A stretch of 64,000 bases of DNA. It comes from Pyropia yezoensis (lineage: Eukaryota; Rhodophyta; Bangiophyceae; Bangiales; Bangiaceae). The notes below the pieces were generated by a model. It was not told the origin of the DNA. It did not search any database and saw nothing but the letters and a program-made list of their open reading frames with translations. Positions within the stretch are counted from its first letter, which is position 1, and each line of letters opens with the position of its first letter. Shown piece after piece: positions 55,790 through 64,000 of the stretch. Position numbers and translations under genes: made by a program. Where the stretch lies: contig CM020620.1 in assembly GCA_009829735.1 (NCBI GenBank), positions 1,801,447 to 1,865,446 on the forward strand, read 5' to 3'.

Positions 55790-57127
55790 ATGGGCAAGGG
55801 CCGGGGCAGGGGTGGCTCCGAGTACGACGAGGAGCTGTCCCGCTCCCTCTTTCGCGTCATCCTCCCCGTTATGATTTGCATGGCGCTGACCATTTACCTG
55901 GTGCACTCATTTGGGAGCGGAGGCTGCCAGACCAACCGTGTGTCGCAGCCGCTGGAACTGAATGATGGCTCGGACGCGCCGCGGACGGTGGAGAATGACA
56001 GCGGCTTGCGGTCCCGCACAACGACGTTCGTGTTTTTAGGTGTCTTCATTGGCTGTATGGTCGTCTTCACGTTTGTGCTAGTGGCTTTATACAAGTACCA
56101 CTGCGAGCGGTTCATTCTCGGTTGGCTCTTCTTGGCGACCCTCTTGGTTTTTGCTTTTGTGGGCGGACAGTACCTCTTCAAGTGGTCGCGCTCCCATTGC
56201 TTTCCATTGGATTGGGTGACGCTTGTGTACATCACTGCCAACTTTGCGGTGGTCGGCATGCTGGCCATCTTTTGGAAGGCCCCTCGTCTTGTCAACCAAG
56301 CGTACCTCATTGTCATGTCGAGCCTCATGGCCTACATTTTCCGCACGCTGCCGACGTGGGCCACGTGGGTCATCCTCGGCGTACTGGTCCTGTGGGACCT
56401 GTTCGCCGTGCTATCCAAGTACGGACCGCTGCGGGTGTTGATTGAGATGGCCCGCGAGCGGGGAGACCCACTCCCAGCGCTTGTTTACGACACCAACCCC
56501 GCTTCGGTGGGGCGCGACGCGTCGGCACAGCCAGCGGTAATCGTGCCACCCAAACGGACCGCTGCCGAGCGGGCGGCGGTGGCAGAGGAGCGGGCTGCGG
56601 CGACGGCGGCCAAGGACGCGCGTCGGGCTGCGCGGGAGGCGACGAGGGAGGCGCGTGCATCGTCGGCGGCGGCAGCGGCCGCCGCCGTCGGGGAGGAAGA
56701 GGGGCCCGCGGTCAACGGGCTGGCGGTTCCCAATGGGCAAGACGGCACGGTCACTAGCGTCCAAGCGGTGGGCGTCCGCCAGGAAGACAATGGCACGGCC
56801 ACCGCTATTGAGGAGGACGTTTCGGGGACCGGCCCTCGGCGCGGGGTCGGCACGATGGGCCGGCACCTCAAGCTTGGCCTGGGCGACTACGTGTTCTACT
56901 CAGTGCTGGTGTCGGCGGCCAGCCAGTTCGGACTTGTGACCGCCGTGACCACGTTTGTGTCCATTGCCGCGGGGCTGGTGGGCACCCTCTTTCTTGTGGT
57001 GGTGTACCGACAGGCGCTGCCAGCACTGCCCATTTCCATCGTCATGGGGCTCGCCACGTATTTTGTCACCCGCTACGCCATCCACCCTTTCGCGGCCAAC
57101 TTGCTGCCCGAGCTGCTTTTCCACTAG
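55790..57127 (+). CDS. Presenilin, intramembrane aspartyl protease
   Basis: This 445-residue, single-exon protein starts at CACCATGG (55790). Presenilin is the catalytic subunit of gamma-secretase-type complexes in endomembranes. Multiple membrane helices begin with FRVILPVMICMALTIYLVHSF. The first catalytic aspartate is D203 in VLWDLFAVL, followed by the typical KYGPLRVLIEMARER and LPALVYDT. The second is D366 in LGLGDYVFYS, and the C-terminal PALP is at 411-414. The large hydrophilic loop (about 220-360) is Ala/Arg-rich. The residue before D203 is Trp where most presenilins have Tyr (YD motif). The length matches the family. Convergent with RPB4. Confidence 0.95.
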   Translation: MGKGRGRGGSEYDEELSRSLFRVILPVMICMALTIYLVHSFGSGGCQTNRVSQPLELNDGSDAPRTVENDSGLRSRTTTFVFLGVFIGCMVVFTFVLVALYKYHCERFILGWLFLATLLVFAFVGGQYLFKWSRSHCFPLDWVTLVYITANFAVVGMLAIFWKAPRLVNQAYLIVMSSLMAYIFRTLPTWATWVILGVLVLWDLFAVLSKYGPLRVLIEMARERGDPLPALVYDTNPASVGRDASAQPAVIVPPKRTAAERAAVAEERAAATAAKDARRAAREATREARASSAAAAAAAVGEEEGPAVNGLAVPNGQDGTVTSVQAVGVRQEDNGTATAIEEDVSGTGPRRGVGTMGRHLKLGLGDYVFYSVLVSAASQFGLVTAVTTFVSIAAGLVGTLFLVVVYRQALPALPISIVMGLATYFVTRYAIHPFAANLLPELLFH

Positions 57128-57439
57128 GAGTTGCTCGTGCGCGTGTGTGGGTGCTGCCGGTGTGTAAATGTTTGCGTCTCGACCGAGTATGTTGTTTTTT
57201 TGTTTTGTCTTAATCCCTTCCTGTTGACCAGCCAGTCTGGCTGATGACGAGTTTTATTTTCCCTGCTCAGCGACTACGGGGTTGAGCAACCGGGGAGAAA
57301 GGTGCGCGCTCGTGGCGGTCATGTGCTCGGCGGTGGATTGTGGTGAAAAACCCGTCAGAGAAGGAAAGTCGCGAGCGACAAGAATGACCGAAGCCACACA
57401 TGGGCCATATGGGCCCTATGGGTCGTCGTGCTTCCCCCC
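57128..57439. other. Convergent 3' region between presenilin and RPB4
   Basis: About 310 bp. It contains a T-rich patch (57190-57215) and a perfect CAGCCAG-T-CTGGCTG inverted repeat (about 57229-57243) that could sit in either 3' UTR. Nothing else is identified. Confidence 0.5.
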
Positions 57440-58521
57440 TCACTTGGCAAACGTGGTCAGCTCCATCAACAAGGAGTTCAGCACATCATTGTCAATCTTC
57501 CCCTCCTCACGCAGGCTGGGAATGACGGCCTTAGCCTCCTCCGCCTGGGTGAACCGGAAGGGGGGCACACAAAGCGATGGAAGCGAAGGAAACCGTACAG
57601 CAGGGGGTTTGCCCGACAATCCGTGAGAGCAGACCATCGTGCGACAATGCGCAAGAGCAGAAAAGTGTACTCACAGAGTAGAGACATCACCGGGCCACAA
57701 AAAAAGAGACGTCCATGTCGTCACACCATCGGCGAGACCACAAGAGAATGTAAGCGTGAAGAGCGCACAGAGAGCGAGCGAAAGGAAACAACCAACATGT
57801 TTCGTTGACACAACACGAAGCAATCAAGTCACCACATGCATCGGCGGTAAGACGCCAAGCGAGGAGGCCAATACGGGCAACAGGGCACGTAGACAGTCCC
57901 CAGGTCAGCCAAGCCGGCCGCCTCCATGACGCGCTCCGTCACGCAGCCCTCGTCCCCCACGCCAGGCATCCCACCTACGCGCCCGTCACGCGTCGCCCGT
58001 CATGCCAGATACACACCGCGGGTGACTCTCAGCCTCCTCCAACCCTCGTCACCTAGCTCCGACCGCCAACCACGGTGCGCGAAGCCCCCCCCTCCCCCCT
58101 TTTCTCCTGTCCAACGTACGTCTGCGGGCATCAAGTTGACCAGCTGGGCCACCTCAAAGGCGTGAAGCCCCAGCTCCGACGCCCGCGCGTCAAACGACTC
58201 ACGGACGGCCAGGACGGCCGTCTTGTTTTGGATGCGGTCAAAGCGGGTGCAGTAGTTCATGGCCGGGCGGAACAACCCATTGACCACGTCCAGGGAGTAG
58301 GTGTGGCCAAGCTTTTGGTGGTCCGCCTCCCGCTTGGCCAGCAGCGCCGCCGCCTCGGCAATCATCAGCACCTCCACCTTATCGCTGTCCATGACGCCGA
58401 GGCGGAGGCACGCCGCATCCTCATCGCGCGTCGCGGCGGTGGCCGACGCGGCCGCAGAGGCGGCTACCGCGCCAGGCAGGGACGAAGGGATTTCCCCATG
58501 GTCGTCGGTGGGATTCGCCAT
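57440..58521 (-). CDS. RPB4: RNA polymerase II subunit RPB4, two exons
   Basis: Exon 1 runs 58521 to 58120 and exon 2 runs 57544 to 57440, giving 168 residues. The match to RPB4 is clear: DKVEVLMIAEAAALLAKRE, NYCTRFDRIQNKTAVLAVRE, LHAFEVAQLVNLMPAD, then across the splice AEEAKAVIPSLREEGKIDNDVLNSLL. RPB4 pairs with RPB7 as the stalk of RNA polymerase II. The N-terminal ~40 residues (after MANPTDDHG) are an Ala/Ser-rich extension. The intron is phase 0 with GTACGT at the donor and CACCCAG at the acceptor, and reading through it would replace the conserved C-terminus with unrelated residues. Divergent with the DnaJ-type gene. Confidence 0.9.
57545..58119 (-). other. RPB4 intron, 575 bp
   Basis: GT-AG intron. 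Splicing joins the two halves of the conserved RPB4 C-terminal domain in frame. It is A-rich on the + strand in its distal half, unlike the exons. No other content recognised. Confidence 0.85.
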
Positions 58522-59598
58522 TAGGAACCGGGGGTGGATAGAGAGAAGGGGCGAAGTATGGGGCGGGATGAGGGCAAGAGGCGTCGGAAAGGAGGACCGC
58601 CCGGGCGAGATGTGACGCTGGCAACCTCCCCTCCACCACAGCCGAGGGGGAAGCGCCCGAAGCAACAGGGGAGCACGCTCGCAGCGTGAGCGCGCACCCG
58701 CTCGCTTTTCGTGAGTATGAAGGTGCGAAGGCAGAGGGACGAGGATGACGTCGTGGTCGCGTAAGAGCACGTCTATTGATGGGACTCAAATCCCATAATT
58801 GGTGCGTAGAGAAAAGTCCTGTGTTGTTTTTGGTGGGCTTCGTATTCGGGGGAAAGATTACATTACTTATAGAAGAACTTTCAGTTACATAAACCCCCAT
58901 CTCGGTTGGACCAATGAGAGAGTTCTCTTTCCAGGCTCTTGTCTCAGCCAATAGTAGGCGATGAGAAGAAGACTGAGCCAATGAGATGCCTTCTCAGATC
59001 CCTCTCACGGACGAGCGCGATTTTGAGAAACCTGCCCTGAAATGGAGATATGGTTGAGCATGGTTCGAAACCGCAGCTCAGTCGATGCGGAGGCTTCGAC
59101 ACGTCCTGCTTCCACCCCCGCCGCCCCGGCCGGCTCTGGCCCCGGCTGGCTGCCCGCGCGCGACAGGCCGCAGGCGGCTGCCCGGCCGCCCGCCGCCCGC
59201 CCGCCGCCCGCCCGTCGACCCGCGCGGCGACCCTTTCTGGCCGCGTGGGCAGTGGCGAGGCCAGTCCACCGCCCTGCCCCCCCACCGGCAGCCCTGCAGC
59301 CGCCCCGGCCTGCCTCTGCTTGCGCCGCCCGTCCCAACACTATCCTCTTCGTCAGTGGGGCGTTGGTCTCGGCCGCCCCCCCCCCATCCCCCAATTCCGC
59401 CGCCTGCATTCCCACCGTCGGTGCCGCTTTCACCTCTGTCGTCGCCGCCACTGTCGCGCCCAAACACCCAGCTCCTTGTAGCGTCGACGCCACGACTGTT
59501 GTATCAGCCGCGACCACCCGCGTGCCCGGTGGTTGCCGCCCCCCCATCTCCCACTTGCCTTCCCCCCCCCCCCCCCCCCCGCCCCCCCATTGTTTCCA
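58522..59598. promoter_or_regulatory. Divergent RPB4 / DnaJ-type gene region with three CCAAT boxes
   Basis: CCAAT occurs at 58911-58915, 58948-58952 and 58978-58982, all on the + strand in ACCAATGAGA/GCCAATRRKR contexts, 37 and 30 bp apart. The surroundings (58780-58990) are markedly less GC-rich than the genes. From about 59080 to 59598 the sequence is GC-rich, probably the 5' UTR or an N-terminal extension of the plus-strand gene. Confidence 0.5.
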
Positions 59599-61080
59599 AT
59601 GGAACTCACTTGCGATGGGTTCTTTGCGTCCCGGCGAAAGGGGAAGGCCCGCGTTTCAACGCCGCCGCTACGAATGTCACCACCCTTGCTGCAGCCGCCA
59701 CCGCCGCCAGAGCCGCAGCCGCGGCCCCTGTTTATCCTCTCTCCCATGACGAGCGGCTACCGCCGTCCCTCTGGCGGCCGCCACTCCCTTGGCGGCGAGC
59801 AGGGTGCCCCGGCGCGATGGGGGTGCACGCCGTCACTACCGCTGCGTCTGCCGCAGTCGCCGTTGCGGCCGCCGCGGCGGCGGCCTCCACCCCTGTCCCC
59901 CCGTCCCCTCCCGTGTGGCAGCACCCCGTGGCACGCCCTGCCCGCAGTGGGTGCGGAGGCGGTCGTAGCTGCTATGGTGGATGGAAGCGGCGGCAGTGGT
60001 GGCGGCGGCTGCCTACCGCCGGCTGTGGCGCTCGTAGCCACTGTCGTTAGCGTCGCGGCGTCGAGCGGTGGCGGTGGCGGCGGCGGCGGCGGCGGCGGCG
60101 GTGCCGCCATAGCCGCTGTTGTCCTGTCCGTGGCGGCGGTGGGGGTGGCGGCGGCGGTGGGGGGCCGCGCCGCTGCCGCCCGCTGGCCGTCACAGCCACC
60201 AGACTTTTTCACTGATGGCGACGCCGGGGCGGCGGCGGCGGCGTCATCCGCAGCAGCTGCAGCAGGGCCAGGGCCAGGCCGTGCGGCGCCGGCTTCGGCG
60301 TCGGCATTAGTGGCGGCAGCGGCAGAAGTCGTCCCCCCCCCTCCCCCGGCGCCCCCCCCCCTGCCGCCTGGCACTCACTTGCTGCGCGTCACCTGCCCGA
60401 CGGCCACGGCGATTGAGCTCCTCAATGGGGATACCGTCCGCCTCGGAGCGGCGACGCCCACCACCCTCGCCTTTTTACGGCACGCCGACGCCACCGCCGC
60501 CGCGCGGCAGCTGGTGGCCCGCCACGGCGGGGCCGTGTCGTTTGTGGCCTTCCGCACCACCGACAGCGGGGGGCTGGTGGCCACGCGGGTGCACCCACGG
60601 GACCTGTGTGTCGCGGGGGCGCCCGCGTGGGTGGGCATCCCTACGGGGTACAGTGGTGGCGGCGGCGGCGGTGGCAGCGGTGGTGGTGGTAGTGGGGAGG
60701 AGGAGGAGGGGGGCGCGGTGGGGGTGGGGAGCCCCACCGACTCGGGGGCGTGGCAGCTCGAGGGCGTCTGGGCAGCGTACGAGCGCCTTGGCGCGGCGGG
60801 GCCGGTGGAGGAAGAGTGGGCGGCCATTGCGCGGGCAGCCGCCGCGTGGCGTGGGGAGGTGCTCATTGCCGACCGCGGGGGGCCGCCGGCCGCGGCGGCG
60901 GACGACGGCGCCCCAACCATTGCATGCCGCCTGTGTGGTGGGGAGGGCACCAAGGTGTGCCACCGGTGCGCGGGCGGCCAACGCAGTGGGGGGGTGGGGG
61001 GTGGGTGTTCGCTGTGTGACGGGGAGGGGCGCCTGGTGTGTCGCCGGTGTGGGGGCAAGGGGCGGCAGCTGCGCAACTGA
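59599..61080 (+). CDS. DnaJ-type (CxxCxGxG) zinc-finger protein, probably plastid, BSD2/LQY1-like
   Basis: The C-terminus has a two-cluster DnaJ-type zinc finger: C443/C446 with GGEG and C454/C457, then C470/C473 with DGEG and C481/C484 with GGKG, ending at residue 493. Plastid proteins with this finger and no J domain (BSD2, LQY1, PSA2 types) act as chaperones or thiol-disulfide factors in photosystem or Rubisco assembly. Two hydrophobic Ala/Val segments (about 130-195) separated by a Gly run precede it and may be membrane spans. The middle (about 255-430, HLLRVTCPTATAIELL ... GEVLIAD) is conserved-looking but unrecognised. The start is uncertain: the region is open in several frames and Pro/Arg-rich, and an upstream intron or another ATG is possible. 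Confidence 0.7.
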   Translation: MELTCDGFFASRRKGKARVSTPPLRMSPPLLQPPPPPEPQPRPLFILSPMTSGYRRPSGGRHSLGGEQGAPARWGCTPSLPLRLPQSPLRPPRRRPPPLSPRPLPCGSTPWHALPAVGAEAVVAAMVDGSGGSGGGGCLPPAVALVATVVSVAASSGGGGGGGGGGGGAAIAAVVLSVAAVGVAAAVGGRAAAARWPSQPPDFFTDGDAGAAAAASSAAAAAGPGPGRAAPASASALVAAAAEVVPPPPPAPPPLPPGTHLLRVTCPTATAIELLNGDTVRLGAATPTTLAFLRHADATAAARQLVARHGGAVSFVAFRTTDSGGLVATRVHPRDLCVAGAPAWVGIPTGYSGGGGGGGSGGGGSGEEEEGGAVGVGSPTDSGAWQLEGVWAAYERLGAAGPVEEEWAAIARAAAAWRGEVLIADRGGPPAAAADDGAPTIACRLCGGEGTKVCHRCAGGQRSGGVGGGCSLCDGEGRLVCRRCGGKGRQLRN

Positions 61081-61645
61081 GTCCCCGGGGGTTGAAGTGA
61101 GGGGACGTGGCCACGGCAGGGCGGCCGGCCCTGGCCCAAAGCAGTGGCACACGGCGGGATGGGCCTGCCTTTCACCCTCGCACCGCCAAACTGGTCACGG
61201 CGCGGCGGCGGCGTTGGCGACGGCCACCTGGCTGGCCGCCTTTTCTGACGCCTGAGTGGTCTCGCTGAACGCCCTGGGCGACGCGGACACCCCGAGGCCG
61301 ATGGTGTTATCTGCCGCCCTCAAGTAGTGCCAACTGGCACAGCATGCTGTGGGGCGGCTAGGTACAGAGGTAGTGTGCATAGTGCAGTACGTGACGGGGT
61401 CGTGTTGACGAGAGCAAGACAGAAAAAATATTGAAGCCCACACACGAGACGTGTCCGTCCCATACAGAACGGGAGCCGCAACTACAGCACGATCCCCAAC
61501 CTGCGGACTGGCAACAGCACCTGACCTCTAACTCGAAGGACACGCGCCCAGACGTACATATACCTTGCGCCCTCCTGCTCCAGGACACCTGTAACCCAGA
61601 CACCACCCCCTCCCACACCTCCTCTTCACTCGCTCCTCGCTCGCA
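61081..61645. other. Convergent intergenic region between DnaJ-type gene and PAP/fibrillin
   Basis: About 565 bp, with a C-rich stretch before the PAP end. No ORF or structure is supported. Confidence 0.5.
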
Positions 61646-62536
61646 TCACAGCCTATCACACGTACCCCCCCTCCCTCCACAGCACAAACACAGTCTCCCC
61701 CCCCCCACGCTCGGCGCACGTCCAATCCGCAGCTCCCCGTCCAGGTAGGTTGTGTCGAGCCAGCCCGTCTGGCCGTCCCCCCCACCCCCAAGGGACAGGG
61801 GCACGTTGATCACCCCCCCCCCCAGGCGGGCGCCCAGGTCCACACCTCCCAGGATGGGGGGCGGCAGCTCGGCACGCTCAAAGGTCAGGCCCAGCCGGAT
61901 GCCCGTCTGCACCTCACACCGTGCGCGGACGCGGAGGGACACGACGCTCTCCGCCGCGCGGGGGCCGAAAAACGGCACAGCCGGCGCGATCAGGCGCACC
62001 ACATTCTCCGCCCGCACCCCCGCCCGGTCGGGGAGGATGTTTTGATAGACGTCCCCCACACGGGAGAGCGGGAGATAAGCCAGCGACAGCACATCCCGGG
62101 CGGTGGTGTAGAGGAGCTTCCAGTCCCCACAGAGCAGGTCCAGCGACCGGGTGGGGGCGGGGGTGGGATTGGTGGACTCGAGGGCACGGATGAGCGCCAG
62201 CGCCGCCGACGTGTCGGCGGGGGTGGCGCGGTAGCCCCGGTCGGTGGCGGCGGCGAGGAGGAGGAGGGAGCGCTTGGTCGCCCCAACGTCCACCTGCGGG
62301 AAGGTGTCGGGCTCCATGTCCGACGGCTGCGCCGCCGACGCCGTTGGGGGGGAGGATGGGAACTGGCGGCGGGGGTGCTGGTGGTGGGGGAGGGGGGGAA
62401 GGCGACCGCCACCCGCCCGACGGGCAGCGCGCGCCAGCCGCTGCGGGTGAGTGGCGGGGGAGAGGGCGGCCGCCGCGTTGGCCCGCAGGCCGAGGGGGGA
62501 CGGCGCGGCAAAGGCGACGCCGACGCCGACGCTCAT
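61646..62536 (-). CDS. Plastid lipid-associated protein / fibrillin (PAP), probable homopolymer frameshift at C-terminus
   Basis: From the ATG at 62536 the protein reads MSVGVGVAFAAPSPLG and has an Ala/Arg-rich N-terminal ~75 residues typical of a plastid transit peptide. The PAP domain follows: KRSLLLLAAATDRGY, SLDLLCGDWKLLYTTARD, VGDVYQNILP, then IRLGLTFERAELPPP and WLDTTYLDGELRIGR. Fibrillins bind lipids in plastoglobules and thylakoids. After LRIGRAP a run of ten G (about 61696-61705) is followed in frame by a Cys/Gly-rich tail unlike the family. One base more or fewer in the run would instead give ETVFVL, the expected family ending, and a stop at 61656-61658. So the real C-terminus is probably the shifted one. 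Confidence 0.85.
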   Translation of the reverse strand: MSVGVGVAFAAPSPLGLRANAAAALSPATHPQRLARAARRAGGGRLPPLPHHQHPRRQFPSSPPTASAAQPSDMEPDTFPQVDVGATKRSLLLLAAATDRGYRATPADTSAALALIRALESTNPTPAPTRSLDLLCGDWKLLYTTARDVLSLAYLPLSRVGDVYQNILPDRAGVRAENVVRLIAPAVPFFGPRAAESVVSLRVRARCEVQTGIRLGLTFERAELPPPILGGVDLGARLGGGVINVPLSLGGGGDGQTGWLDTTYLDGELRIGRAPSVGGGRLCLCCGGRGGTCDRL

Positions 62537-63074
62537 GGTGGCGGCGGCGTGAAGGACGACGGGAAGGAGACGTGCACAGCAAACGGGGACACGACTAGGC
62601 AACCGGGGAGGTCAAGGGGTGGCGTCGGGTCGGGGAGGGGCGAAGGGGGGGACGATGTCAACGGTACAGGCCGGGCGTTTGACGGGCAACGAGCGGCATC
62701 ATCGGGGGCGACGTAGGCACGCTTCTCTCCTTGTCCTCTGCTGGCATCTGTGACAGCCAATGGACTCGGGCGTGGGACCGGGCCACGGTGGCGGGCGGTG
62801 GAGGTTGCCCGTGGTTGACGTCGAGATGTCAGGTCACGACAGTACAAGCCTATGTTGTTTAAGTACTGTATTTATATGAATTGCGACACCCGTGTCTTCC
62901 TGGACTCGACAGCCTCCGCCGGCCACTCGACGCAGTAACCTTCGCCCCCTCGCCGGCTGGCCCAGCGCCGTCCCCACACCTTCGCTCGCTCACCCCCCCG
63001 TCACTGCGGCGGGGCGGCGCTTCCCCCTGCGCGCCCTCCTCCCCTCCCTCACGGGCGCGCCGCCCGTCGGCGCC
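62537..63074. promoter_or_regulatory. Divergent region between PAP/fibrillin and ABC1-like gene
   Basis: About 540 bp. The section near 62845-62885 is less GC-rich, with TTTATATGAA as a possible TATA-like element for the plus-strand gene. No gene. Confidence 0.4.
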
Positions 63075-63482
63075 ATGCGTGGCGCCCCCGCCCGCGGTGT
63101 CACCCTCGGCACGGCCGCCTGGCGGCAGTGGCGCGACGCCGCGGCGGCGGGGGGGGGACCGCCGCGGCAGCGGCCCCCGACTGCCGCCGGCGCCGCTGGC
63201 AAGGCGTCCCTCCTGTGGGGGAGGGGGTGGGGCGCCGGCGGTGGTGGCGGCGCCGCTGCCGTCGCCGCGCCCGCACGCGGCCGGCGGGCGGCGACGACGC
63301 TGTCGTCGTTGCAGCCGCCGCCGCCGCCCCCCCCGGCGGGGCGCCCACCACGGCGGGTGGGGGTAGGGGGCGTCGCCGCAGCCGCTGCTGCCGTGCTGTC
63401 TGTCACTGCCGTGGCGGTGGACGCCGCGGCGGCGCGGGGGTGGCTTGCCGAAGGAAGCGAACCCCCGCCGCCACCGCCACCG

Positions 63483-63520
<38 letters not shown>

Positions 63521-64000
63521 GCTGTTGCTTCTCCCGCTGTCGCGGGGGGCGGAAGGGGAGGGGGTGGCCCCTGCTGTGTCGCCCCTGGACGCGGCGGCTG
63601 ACGGCAGTGGCGGGTCGCCATTGCCCGTGGCTGCTACCGCACTGGCGACACCCCCCCCCGCCCCCCCACCACCGCCCCCGTCCTTTACCGCCTCCCTCAT
63701 CACTGCCGTCCGTGCCGCCCGTACGGCCGCCGTCGCCGCCCTCATCATGGCCGACTACCGTCTCCTCTTTGCGCGCCATGAGGGGGCGTATGACACCCCC
63801 GCCTATGCTGCCGCCCGGTCAGGCGTGCACGCCCGCTGTGCGGAACGGTGCCGCTCGCTCGCTGCGACACAGGGGGCGGTGTACACCAAGCTGGCCCAGG
63901 CGGTCGCGTCGTCCAGCCCGGGCTCTTTCCCGGTCGAGTATGTGTCGGCCCTGTCATCGGCGCATGACCGCGCCGCCTACCGCCCGTGGCCGCAGGTGCG
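63075..64000 (+). CDS. ABC1/UbiB (ADCK) family atypical kinase, N-terminal part, runs off window
   Basis: The frame is open from the ATG at 63075 to the window end (about 308 codons). The first ~220 residues are Ala/Gly/Pro-rich with a 14-residue Pro run and could include a plastid or mitochondrial targeting sequence. The family signature begins at about residue 222: ALIMADYRLLFARHEG, then ARCAERCRSLAATQGAVYTKLAQ, FPVEYVSALSSAHDRA. This matches the segment preceding the kinase core of ABC1/UbiB proteins (the GxxxKxGQ-like helix and the EEY...L..L.D motif). Plastid ABC1 kinases affect prenyl-lipid metabolism in plastoglobules. The KxGQ helix reads KLAQ, so the usual Gly is Ala. Kinase residues lie outside the window. 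Confidence 0.75.

Noticed and set aside
55186-55893. Minus-strand 235-codon ORF upstream of presenilin
   Set aside because: It overlaps the presenilin start on the opposite strand and has an Arg/Pro-rich composition without domains.

Overview
The window comes from a nuclear genome of a GC-rich, intron-poor photosynthetic eukaryote. Two genes look plastid-related: a PAP/fibrillin and a plastid-type DnaJ zinc-finger protein. The others are purely eukaryotic: presenilin, a PP2A B'' subunit, RPB4 and an EDC4-like decapping scaffold. Most genes are single-exon, with Ala/Gly/Pro-rich proteins and long C or G homopolymers. This fits a bangiophyte red alga (Porphyra/Pyropia type) best, but that is an inference from style and not a proven identity.

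Layout. (1) 1-9649: an essentially complete Ty3/gypsy chromovirus. It has near-identical LTRs (the 5' copy lacks its first bases at the window edge), a gag, a pol in the -1 frame behind a perfect GGGAAAC slippery heptamer, a chromodomain at the pol C-terminus, and a long open reading frame on the opposite strand between pol and the 3' LTR. (2) 9650-33734: a tandem array of about 27 copies of an 883-bp unit. Read on the minus strand, each unit is an LTR, a primer-binding-site-like sequence almost identical to that of the chromovirus, a leader and a 131-codon ORF. The array therefore looks like serial LTR-internal units of a short non-autonomous retroelement. It is interrupted by a 500-N gap (23497-23996). 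(3) 33735-39157: a second, decayed chromovirus on the minus strand. It begins exactly where the array breaks and carries a homologue of the same opposite-strand ORF; a second 500-N gap (39158-39657) cuts it. (4) 39658-64000: unique gene-bearing DNA.

The gene region holds, in order: an unrecognised C-terminal exon (+), an EDC4/Varicose-like protein without WD40 domain (-), a 1.1-kb non-autonomous DNA transposon with TIRs and a TATTA target duplication, an FAD monooxygenase (-) divergent from a 2-oxoglutarate/Fe(II) oxygenase (+), a PP2A B'' subunit (-), presenilin (+), two-exon RPB4 (-), a DnaJ-type zinc-finger protein (+), a PAP/fibrillin with a probable homopolymer frameshift (-), and the start of an ABC1/UbiB-family kinase (+). 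Genes mostly alternate strands in divergent or convergent pairs. They share no evident pathway; the set is ordinary housekeeping and plastid function.

The two most unusual signals are the conserved opposite-strand ORF in two diverged chromoviruses and the retroelement origin of the 883-bp array that both chromoviruses have entered.
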